From Methylobacterium persicinum (GTDB lineage Bacteria; Pseudomonadota; Alphaproteobacteria; Rhizobiales; Beijerinckiaceae), in contig NZ_BPQX01000018.1 in NCBI RefSeq assembly GCF_022179525.1, positions 124,001 through 188,000 on the forward strand: a stretch of 64,000 nt of DNA, given 5' to 3'. The position numbers and the translations under genes were made by a program. The notes beneath the pieces were generated by a model, which was given only the letters and a program-made list of their open reading frames with translations, was not told where the DNA came from and searched no databases. Of this stretch, positions 8,690 through 15,400 are shown piece after piece (the stretch's first letter is position 1; the number at the start of each line of letters is the position of its first letter).

Positions 8690-9775
8690 GTGAACGTCCA
8701 GGTTCCTCCGCCCCGCCCCGCCGATGAGGCCGCCCTCGATCCCGAGGCGATGCGCCAGCCCCTTTCGAGCGCGTGGTACTGCGTCGGCCGGGCCGACTCG
8801 GTCGGCGGGGGGCGGCTGCGGGCGGTGGCCCTCAATGGCGAGCAGATCGTACTCGGCCGCGCCAAGGACGGCACGCCCTTCGCCCTGCGCGACCGGTGTC
8901 CGCACCGGGGCATGGCCCTGTCCAAGGGGCCGTTCGACGGGCAGACGCTGATGTGCCCGTTCCACGGCTGGCGCTTCGGGACGGATGGGGGATGCCGGGA
9001 CGTCCCGACGCTCTCCGAGCACGACGTCGCCGATTTCTCGCGGATCCGCGTCCAGCCCTTCCCGATCCGGGAGAGCGCTGGCTTCCTGTGGGTCAATCCG
9101 CATCTGGGGCCCCCGGCGGGTGAACCCCCGGCGGTGCCGGAACTCGATTTCACGCCGGCCGGCTGCCTCGTGGTCGAACTGGAGGTGGAAGCCTCCTTCG
9201 ACCTCACGGTCCTCAGCCTCGTCGATCCAGGGCATGTCGCCTTCGTCCACGACACGTGGTGGTTCCGCCCGTCCAAGCAGCTGCGGGAGAAGGTGAAGAT
9301 CTTCGAGCCGGTGATGCACGGGTTCACCATGGCGAGCCATGCCACCACGACGAGTTCCCCGGTCTATCGCCTGCTCGGCGGCGTGCCGGAGGTGGAGATC
9401 GAGTTCCGCCTGCCCGGCGTGCGCCTGGAACGGATCCGCGCGGGGACGAAGCACGTGGCCAACTACACCTTCGCCACGCCGCTCTCGCCGAACCGGACGA
9501 TGCTGACCAATGCCCTCTACTGGAGCATGCCGGCACTCAACCTCCTGAAGCCGGTCGCCCGGCCCCTGATGCGGCAGTTCCTTGGCCAGGACCAGCGGGT
9601 GCTTCAGGACGCGCAGAAGGGTCTCGACCGGAAGCCCACCATGGTGCTGTTCGGCCAGGGGGACCTCCCGTCCCAATGGTATTTCCGCCTGAAGCGGGAA
9701 GCCCTGGAGGCGGGGCTCACCGGTCGGCCGTTCGTCAATCCCCTCGAACGGCGCGAATTGCGCTGGCGCTCCTGA
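8690..9775 (+). CDS. Rieske [2Fe-2S] aromatic-ring-hydroxylating oxygenase-type protein
   Basis: The N-terminal Rieske domain has CPHRG and CPFHGW, the CxH...CxxH ligands of a [2Fe-2S] cluster, preceded by the typical SSAWYCVGRAD. A catalytic-type domain follows with DPGHVAFVHDTWW, which fits the mononuclear iron pattern of Rieske oxygenases. The substrate is unknown. No reductase or ferredoxin gene is adjacent, so electrons must come from elsewhere. The start is uncertain. GTG 8690 gives 361 aa, ATG 8750 removes 20 poorly conserved residues, and GTG 8609 adds 27. The protein resembles vanillate demethylase or phenoxybenzoate dioxygenase alpha subunits in layout. Confidence 0.82.
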   Translation: MNVQVPPPRPADEAALDPEAMRQPLSSAWYCVGRADSVGGGRLRAVALNGEQIVLGRAKDGTPFALRDRCPHRGMALSKGPFDGQTLMCPFHGWRFGTDGGCRDVPTLSEHDVADFSRIRVQPFPIRESAGFLWVNPHLGPPAGEPPAVPELDFTPAGCLVVELEVEASFDLTVLSLVDPGHVAFVHDTWWFRPSKQLREKVKIFEPVMHGFTMASHATTTSSPVYRLLGGVPEVEIEFRLPGVRLERIRAGTKHVANYTFATPLSPNRTMLTNALYWSMPALNLLKPVARPLMRQFLGQDQRVLQDAQKGLDRKPTMVLFGQGDLPSQWYFRLKREALEAGLTGRPFVNPLERRELRWRS

Positions 9776-9884
9776 TCGGCGCCGATGAACGGTTCCGCTC
9801 AGCAATCGGCGCGGGCGGAAAGATCTCGTTAACCATCATTTACGTAGTTTCGCGGTCGGACCGAGCCCCCGAGACGCGTTGCCC

Positions 9885-10124
9885 ATGCCCCGCTATTTTA
9901 TCGATCTCCACGACGGCACTCAGCCCCTCAAGGACGAGGTCGGGTTCGATCTGCCGGACCTGCCCGCGGCCCGGGCCAAGGTGGTCCGGATCATGTCGGC
10001 CATCGCCCGCGACATGCTCCCCGATGTGGAGCGCCAGGATTACGTGGCCGGCGTGCGCGACGATGTCGGCAAGGTGCTCTACCGGGTGCGGCTGTCCCTC
10101 GCCACGGAAATGCTCGAAGCCTGA
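9885..10124 (+). CDS. DUF6894 family protein, 79 aa
   Basis: The protein opens with PRYFIDLHDGTQPLKDEVGF, the hallmark of the DUF6894 family that is abundant in Methylobacterium and rhizobia. It ends with VLYRVRLSLATEMLEA. Function is unknown for the family. The ATG at 9885 begins the conserved sequence. The gene is flanked by the Rieske gene (110 bp upstream) and the metallo-hydrolase (45 bp downstream), all on the plus strand. No promoter could be assigned. Confidence 0.8.
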   Translation: MPRYFIDLHDGTQPLKDEVGFDLPDLPAARAKVVRIMSAIARDMLPDVERQDYVAGVRDDVGKVLYRVRLSLATEMLEA

Positions 10125-10169
10125 GCGCATCCGCTTGACCGGAGCGGCCCGGCGGCCATCTGCGTGAGG

Positions 10170-11231
10170 ATGAAACGGCGCAGCCTTCTCACGGTCGCCA
10201 GCGCGGCCACGGTGATGACCCTCGGCGGCGTCGGCTATGCCGCCCACCGCCGCAACGCGAACCCCTATTATTCCGGCCCGGTCTCGGACCATTTCGACGG
10301 CAAACGCTTCTTCCTGCCGGGGGTAAACACCGACCGCGGCTTGAAGGACGTCGCCCGGTGGCAGGCCAAGCGGCGGCGCACGGCCTGGCCCAGAAGCTTT
10401 CCGAGCCCCTTTCCCGCCGACCGGCCGCCGGAAAGGGTGGCCGGCCTGCGGGTCGTCCTGATCGGCCATGCGAGCTACCTCGTGCAGGTCGCCGGGCGGA
10501 ACATTCTGATCGATCCGGTCTTCGCCAAGCGGGCGAGCCCGGTCCGCTTCGCCGGGCCGAAACGGGTGAATCCGCCGGGAATCGCCTTCGGCGACCTCCC
10601 GCCCATCGACGCCGTGCTCATCACCCACAACCACTACGATCATCTCGACGGGCCGGGCCTCGCGCGGATCTGGCAGGCGCATCAACCCCTGGTCGTCGCG
10701 CCGCTGGGCAACGACGTCATCCTTCGGGGCTACGACGACACGATGCATGTCGAGACCCGCGACTGGGGCGAATCGGTCGATCTCGGCGACGGCCTCTCCG
10801 TCCACCTCACCCCCGCCAACCATTGGTCCGCCCGCGGGCTGAACGACCGCCGCATGGCCCTGTGGTGCGCCTTCGCGATCCTCTCGCCGCAGGGGTTCCA
10901 CTACCATGTCGGCGATACCGGCCTCGGCGATGGGGCGATTTTTCGCGACGTGCGGAGCCGCTTCGGTGCCCCGCGGCTCGCGACCCTGCCCATCGGCGCC
11001 TACGAGCCCCGGTGGTTCATGCAGCCCCAGCACGTCGATCCGGCGGAGGCCGTCGAGATCGCCGGCATCCTCGGCGCGCAGCAGGCGCTCGGCCACCATT
11101 GGGGCACGTTCCAGCTCACCGACGAGGGCGTCGAGCGCCCGGCCGAGGACCTCGCCGCCGCCCTCGCCGCGGCGGGCGTGACGCCGGAGCGCTTCCTGGC
11201 CCTCCGGCCGGGGCAGGTCTGGGAGGGCTGA
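10170..11231 (+). CDS. Metallo-beta-lactamase-fold hydrolase, NAPE-PLD/UlaG-like, exported
   Basis: An N-terminal RRSLLTVASAATVMTLGGV segment is a twin-arginine-like or hydrophobic export signal. The fold then shows IGHASYLVQV, the zinc motif HNHYDHLD and later HWSARG, HVGDTG and GHHWGTF, typical of N-acyl-phosphatidylethanolamine phospholipase D-like and RomA-type hydrolases. The mature part is about 320 aa, close to the family length. The likely substrate is a phosphodiester or lactone, but it cannot be named. ATG 10170 is preferred, and GTG 10164 two codons upstream is possible. Confidence 0.85.
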   Translation: MKRRSLLTVASAATVMTLGGVGYAAHRRNANPYYSGPVSDHFDGKRFFLPGVNTDRGLKDVARWQAKRRRTAWPRSFPSPFPADRPPERVAGLRVVLIGHASYLVQVAGRNILIDPVFAKRASPVRFAGPKRVNPPGIAFGDLPPIDAVLITHNHYDHLDGPGLARIWQAHQPLVVAPLGNDVILRGYDDTMHVETRDWGESVDLGDGLSVHLTPANHWSARGLNDRRMALWCAFAILSPQGFHYHVGDTGLGDGAIFRDVRSRFGAPRLATLPIGAYEPRWFMQPQHVDPAEAVEIAGILGAQQALGHHWGTFQLTDEGVERPAEDLAAALAAAGVTPERFLALRPGQVWEG

Positions 11232-11361
11232 CGCACCGTCCGTCACCGCACCTCCGCTCGCGATGACGGGGAGGGGCACAGGCACCGCCCTGGGGCCGGC
11301 AGGCACGATGTATGCAAGATACCGGATGCGACGCACCCCTGTGCGCAATCCGGGAGAGCCG

Positions 11362-12978
11362 ATGACCACGTTCGTGCCCACACGCCGCTCCCTCATGGCC
11401 GGGGGGGCGGCACTGGCCGCCCTCGGCCCGGCGGGCCGGGCTCATGCCGCGGGGGCTCCGGGGAGCCTGACCTACGGCATCTCGATGACGGACCTGCCCC
11501 TCACCACCGGCCAGCCGGACAGGGGCGCGGGCGGCTACCAGTTCACCGGCCTGACCCTCTACGACCCCCTGGTCGCGTGGGAACTCGACGTGTCCGACCG
11601 GCCGGGCAAGATGGTGCCGGGCCTCGCGACATCTTGGGAGAGCGATCCGGCCGACCGGAAGAACTGGGTCTTCCGCCTGCGCGACGGGGTGAAGTTCCAT
11701 GACGGCTCGGCCTTCGATGCCGATGCGGTGATCTGGAATTTCGACAAGGTGCTGAACAAGGAGGCACCGCACTTCGACCAGCGGCAGGCCGCCCAGGTCC
11801 GCCCGCGCCTGCCGGGCGTCGCGAGCTACCGGAAGCTCGACCCGATGACGGTGCAGGTGACGACAAAGAATGTCGACAGCCTGTTTCCCTACCAGATGCT
11901 CTGGTTCCTGATCTCCTCGCCCGCCCAGTACGAGAAGGTCGGCCGGGACTGGTCGAAATTCGCCTTCGAGCCGTCCGGGACCGGCCCGTTCAAGCTCGCC
12001 AAGCTGCTGCCGCGGGTGAGCCTCGAACTGGTGCCGAACACCGCCTACTGGAACCCGAAGCGGATCTCGAAGCTCTCCAGCCTCACCCTAGCCTGCGTCC
12101 CGGAAGACCTCGCCCGGGTGAACGCCCTCCTCTCGGGCAACGTCGATCTCATCGAGGCCCCGGCCCCCGATGCCGTCCCGCGCCTGAAGGGGGCAGGGAT
12201 GCGCATCGTCGGCAACGACACGCCCCATGTCTGGAACTACCACCTCTCCATGCTGGAAGGGTCGCCCTGGCGCGACCTGCGCCTGCGCAAGGCCGCCAAC
12301 CTCGCCATCGACCGGGCGGGGGTGGTGCAACTCATGGGCGGCCTCGCCACCCCGGCCGTGGGGCAGGTGCAGCCGTCGAGCCCCTGGTTCGGCAAGCCGG
12401 ACTTCGCCATCAAGACCGATGTCGATCAAGCTCGCAAGCTTGTCGAGGAGGCGGGCTTCTCGGTCAAGAATCCCCTGAAGACCACCATCCTCATCCCGAG
12501 CGGTGGGACCGGCCAGATGCTCTCATTGCCGATCAACGAATACGTCCAGCAGAGCTGGGCCGAGGTCGGCATCCAGGCCGAGTTCAAGGTGGTGGAACTG
12601 GAGGTCGCCTACACCGCGTGGCGGCAGGGGGCGGCGGATCCGAGCCTGAAGGGCGTGTCGGCCGAGAACATCGCCTACGTCACCTCCGACCCGTTCTACG
12701 CGATCCTGCGGTTCTACGATTCGCGACAGATCTCGCCCAACGGCGTGAACTGGAGCCACTATCGCAACACCGAGGTCGATGCCCTCTGCGACAAGGTGAA
12801 GGCCAGCTTGGATACGGCCGAACAGGACCGGTTGCTGGCGCGCATCCACGAGATCGTCGTGAACGACGCGGTGCAGGTCTGGGTGGTGCACGATACCAAT
12901 TCCCACGCCCTGTCCAACCGGGTGAAGCAGTATGTCCAGGCACAGCACTGGTTCCAGGATCTGACAACGCTGGCCTGA
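11362..12978 (+). CDS. ABC transporter substrate-binding protein, peptide/nickel family (SBP_bac_5)
   Basis: This is a periplasmic solute receptor of 538 aa. The export signal contains RRSLMAGGAALAALG, a Tat-like twin arginine, and ends near AHAAG. Family landmarks are PGLATSWE, FRLRDGVKFHDGSAFDADAVIWNF, SGTGPFKL and a long C-terminal lobe with DLRLRKAANLAIDRA. The ATG at 11362 follows GGGAGAG by about 5 nt. No permease or ATPase genes are adjacent, so it is an orphan receptor; a complete importer begins at 60.5 kb. Peptide, nickel or another small ligand is possible. Confidence 0.9.
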   Translation: MTTFVPTRRSLMAGGAALAALGPAGRAHAAGAPGSLTYGISMTDLPLTTGQPDRGAGGYQFTGLTLYDPLVAWELDVSDRPGKMVPGLATSWESDPADRKNWVFRLRDGVKFHDGSAFDADAVIWNFDKVLNKEAPHFDQRQAAQVRPRLPGVASYRKLDPMTVQVTTKNVDSLFPYQMLWFLISSPAQYEKVGRDWSKFAFEPSGTGPFKLAKLLPRVSLELVPNTAYWNPKRISKLSSLTLACVPEDLARVNALLSGNVDLIEAPAPDAVPRLKGAGMRIVGNDTPHVWNYHLSMLEGSPWRDLRLRKAANLAIDRAGVVQLMGGLATPAVGQVQPSSPWFGKPDFAIKTDVDQARKLVEEAGFSVKNPLKTTILIPSGGTGQMLSLPINEYVQQSWAEVGIQAEFKVVELEVAYTAWRQGAADPSLKGVSAENIAYVTSDPFYAILRFYDSRQISPNGVNWSHYRNTEVDALCDKVKASLDTAEQDRLLARIHEIVVNDAVQVWVVHDTNSHALSNRVKQYVQAQHWFQDLTTLA

Positions 12979-13059
12979 CCACATTTCGGGGCGGATCGGT
13001 CGGGGGCGAACGGACCCGGTATGGCTCCCGATACCGATTTCGCGGAACGATGACTTGAG

Positions 13060-13085
13060 AAGGCTGGCTATCGCCGGCCTTTTTC
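13060..13085 (+). terminator. Intrinsic terminator after the orphan binding-protein gene
   Basis: GGCTGGC pairs with GCCGGCC around TATC, followed by TTTTTC. It lies about 80 bp after the stop at 12978 and before the lanmodulin-like gene. Confidence 0.75.
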
Positions 13086-13178
13086 GCCTTTCGGATCCCA
13101 GCACCCCGCTTTTCGCACTTGCGTCAAGGCACCCTGCGAATTAGGACGGAGCAGCATCAGATTCGGGAGAAAGTGGCA

Positions 13179-13592
13179 ATGACCCTTCGCGTTCTCAGTG
13201 GTTTCGCGGCTGTGGCCCTTGTGGCGGCCGGTTTCGCGGCGCCGTCGGCCATGGCCAAGTCCATGGGTGGCGCGGGCGCGGTCAAGATGATCGACACCGA
13301 CAACGACGGCACCGTCGACATGAAGGAAGTCGAGGCGGTCGCGTCGGCGACCTTCGACCGGCTCGAGAAGGATTCGGATGGCACGCTCGATGCCAAGGAG
13401 CTGAAGGGCCGCCTCAGCAAGGCCGGCGTGAAGAGCGCCGACCCGGATTCCGACGGCACCCTCGACAAGAAGGAATACCTCGCCGCCGTGGGCGAGCGCT
13501 TCAAGATGGCCGACCCGGACGGGGACGGCACCCTCGATGCCAAGGAGCTGAACTCCAAGGCGGGCAAGGCACTCATCGCCCTCATCAAGTAA
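13179..13592 (+). CDS. Lanmodulin-like periplasmic EF-hand protein, 137 aa
   Basis: A signal peptide (about residues 1-26, ending SAMA) precedes four EF-hand loops: DTDNDGTVDMKE (39-50), EKDSDGTLDAKE (63-74), DPDSDGTLDKKE (88-99) and DPDGDGTLDAKE (112-123). The gaps between loops are 12, 13 and 12 residues, the unusually tight spacing that marks lanmodulin, the lanthanide-binding protein of methylotrophs. Flanking sequence also matches from memory (ELKGR, KKEYLAAV, and an AGKALIALIK end). Loops 3 and 4 keep the lanmodulin proline at position 2, while loop 1 has Thr and loop 2 has Lys with Glu at position 1. It is therefore a paralogue or divergent orthologue, and its metal preference is open. 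GGGAGAAAG precedes ATG 13179. Confidence 0.85.
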   Translation: MTLRVLSGFAAVALVAAGFAAPSAMAKSMGGAGAVKMIDTDNDGTVDMKEVEAVASATFDRLEKDSDGTLDAKELKGRLSKAGVKSADPDSDGTLDKKEYLAAVGERFKMADPDGDGTLDAKELNSKAGKALIALIK

Positions 13593-13625
13593 GCGGCAGG
13601 CCTCAGGGCCCGCGACGGACCGATA

Positions 13626-13658
13626 AGACCCCCGGCGAGTGGATCGCCGGGGGTCTTT
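13626..13658. terminator. Strong terminator between lanmodulin-like gene and pcaD
   Basis: AGACCCCCGGCGA pairs with TCGCCGGGGGTCT over 13 bp around GTGGA, with TTGTCTT following on the plus strand. It sits between the convergent stops at 13592 and 13675 and could serve both. Confidence 0.85.
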
Positions 13659-13674
13659 GTCTTGGGCAAGCCAG

Positions 13675-14463
13675 TCAGCCGCAGCGATCCAGGAAGGCCC
13701 TCAGATAGGAGCCCGCCGCGTCCGGCCTCTCCACCGCCAGGAGGTGGGCCGCCTGCGGTAGCACCACGAGTTCGGCCTGGGCGATGCCGGCGCAGATCTC
13801 CTCGGCCTTGGCCGGTGGGGTCGATGGGTCGTCCCGCCCGGCAATGACCAGGGTCGGGGCGGTGACGCGGGGAAGAGCGGGCCGCAGATCCATCCGGCCG
13901 ATCGCACCACAGCAGGCGGCATATCCGGCCGGGTCGCAGGCCACGAACCGCTCACGCACCGCTGCCACCGTCGCAGGCTCGCGGGTGAGGAAGCCGGGGG
14001 TGAACCACCGTCCAAGGGTCGCCTCGACGAGGGCCGCGGTGCCCTGCGTCCGCACCGTCCGGGCCCGCTCGCCCCAGGTCTCTTCGCTCGGCAGAGAGGC
14101 GGCCGTCGCCATGAGCGTGGCGCTCGCGACCCGCTCCGGGTTCGCGCAGGCCAGGGCCTGCACCGTCATGCCGCCCAGCGACAGGCCGACACAGTGCGCC
14201 CGGGCGATTCCCAGTGCGTCGAGCAGTCCCGCGAGGTCCCCGGCGAGGTCGGCGATCTCCGTGCGGACATCCCGGAACCCGGAGCCGCCGTGGCCCCGCG
14301 TGTCGTAACGCAGGGTCCGGTACCGGCCCGACAGGGCGGGCAGCAGGGCGTCCCACATCTCCAGGGTTGCGCCCAGGGAGTTGGAGAAGGCGACCACCGG
14401 TGCCCCCTCCGGTCCCTCGAGCGAGTAGCGAAGGTCGATTCCGCCGACCGCGATCTGAGCCAT
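13675..14463 (-). CDS. pcaD: 3-oxoadipate enol-lactonase-type alpha/beta hydrolase
   Basis: The 262-aa protein has the complete alpha/beta-hydrolase frame. It begins with FSNSLGATLEMWD, the oxyanion and Asp region YDTRGHGGSG, the nucleophile elbow GLSLGGM (Ser near residue 94), the acid IAGRDDPSTPP and the final histidine in LPQAAHLLAVERPD. The combination of SLGATLEMWD and TRGHGGS is characteristic of PcaD in the beta-ketoadipate pathway, which opens the enol-lactone to 3-oxoadipate. No other pca genes are adjacent, so a different ester or lactone substrate remains possible. DUF2061 lies 20 bp upstream and is probably cotranscribed. Confidence 0.82.
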   Translation of the reverse strand: MAQIAVGGIDLRYSLEGPEGAPVVAFSNSLGATLEMWDALLPALSGRYRTLRYDTRGHGGSGFRDVRTEIADLAGDLAGLLDALGIARAHCVGLSLGGMTVQALACANPERVASATLMATAASLPSEETWGERARTVRTQGTAALVEATLGRWFTPGFLTREPATVAAVRERFVACDPAGYAACCGAIGRMDLRPALPRVTAPTLVIAGRDDPSTPPAKAEEICAGIAQAELVVLPQAAHLLAVERPDAAGSYLRAFLDRCG

Positions 14464-14482
14464 GGCGATCCTTTTTCGTGAA

Positions 14483-14692
14483 TCAGGCGCGTCCCTGGGG
14501 GACCAAGCCCCAGGCGCGCTCGTGAAGGTAGTAGAGCACGGTCTTGGTGAGCGTCTCCGCGGAAGCGATCGTGCCCGCCACCACGATATTGCCGGTGAAG
14601 ACCCAGGACAGGACCAGGGTGTCGAGGCTGCCGACGAAGCGCCATGTCATCGCCTTGGCGATGGAGCGCCAGCGGGCATCGGTGGACGGCAT
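14483..14692 (-). CDS. DUF2061 small membrane protein, 69 aa
   Basis: The core is KAMTWRFVGSLDTLVLSW, then GNIVVAGTIASAETLTKTVLYYLHERAWG, the complete DUF2061 domain with two membrane helices. The family is often found beside sulfur-assimilation or export genes, but its function is unsettled. AGGAGAG lies about 7 nt before ATG 14692; much longer frames upstream are non-coding. It precedes pcaD by 20 bp on the same strand and is divergent from the DUF1810 gene. Confidence 0.85.
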   Translation of the reverse strand: MPSTDARWRSIAKAMTWRFVGSLDTLVLSWVFTGNIVVAGTIASAETLTKTVLYYLHERAWGLVPQGRA

Positions 14693-14787
14693 GCAGGGAC
14701 TCTCCTGGGGAACGGCCGTTGCCAACGCACGAGGCGCCCGCGCGTTGACATCCAAATCCCACTCCCACCGATCGGGCAGGAAAAGGC

Positions 14788-15222
14788 ATGTCCCATTCCC
14801 ACGATGATCCCTTCGACCTCGGCCGCTTCGTTTCGGCCCAGGAGGGCACGGTCGCCCGGGCGTTGAGTGAATTGCAGGAGGGCCGTAAACGCAGCCACTG
14901 GATGTGGTTCGTCTTCCCGCAGATCGCCGGCCTCGGCTCGAGCCCCATGGCGCAGCGTTACGCGATCGGGTCCCTCGACGAGGCGCGGGCCTACTTGGCT
15001 CATCCGCTGCTGGGTCAGCGGCTGCGGGACTGCACTTTGGCAGCCGTGAGTGCACCGGGCTCCGCCCACGATGTGTTCGGCAACCCCGACGACATGAAGT
15101 TCCGCTCCTCCATGACCCTGTTCGCCTTGGCGGCGCCGGAGGAGGCGTTATTCACCCGCGCCCTCGACCGGTTCTACGGGGGCCAACAAGATCCGGCGAC
15201 GCTGGAGGGGGTCAGGGGTTAG
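14788..15222 (+). CDS. DUF1810 family protein
   Basis: The 144-aa protein has the DUF1810 pattern: FVSAQEGTVARALSELQEGR, KRSHWMWFVFPQIAGLGSS, MAQRYAIGSLDEARAYLAHP and DDMKFRSSMTLFA. It is predicted to be cytoplasmic, and the structure of a rhizobial homologue is known in this family but its function is not. ATG 14788 begins the protein just before PFDLGRF. It stands alone, divergent from DUF2061, and is followed by a family B repeat. Confidence 0.88.
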   Translation: MSHSHDDPFDLGRFVSAQEGTVARALSELQEGRKRSHWMWFVFPQIAGLGSSPMAQRYAIGSLDEARAYLAHPLLGQRLRDCTLAAVSAPGSAHDVFGNPDDMKFRSSMTLFALAAPEEALFTRALDRFYGGQQDPATLEGVRG

Positions 15223-15275
15223 CGCGCTGTCCAATCACAGACGCCAGGACCGCAATGGCCTCGACCACGATCCCA

Positions 15276-15369
15276 CCGTCTTTGCGAGCGCAGCGAAGCA
15301 ACCCAGGGCAGCGGGCCGTTTCCAATCGTAGCGCGTCCCTAGATTGCTTCACTTCGTTCGCAAAGACGG
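15276..15369. repeat. Family B inverted repeat, copy 1
   Basis: The element starts CCGTCTTTGCGAGCGCAGCG and ends CTTCGTTCGCAAAGACGG. Inner arms GAAGCAACCCAGGG and CCCTAGATTGCTTC complete a palindrome of about 94 bp. It lies between the DUF1810 gene and the stop of the PBP gene. Confidence 0.85.
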
Positions 15370-15400
15370 AGAGGACGGCAATCCTGCCGGCACTCGTCTC

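Noticed and set aside
14701-14745. An EcfG promoter before the DUF1810 gene
   Set aside because: GGAAC is present at 14709, but the CGTT is 28 nt downstream, which is outside the accepted spacer.
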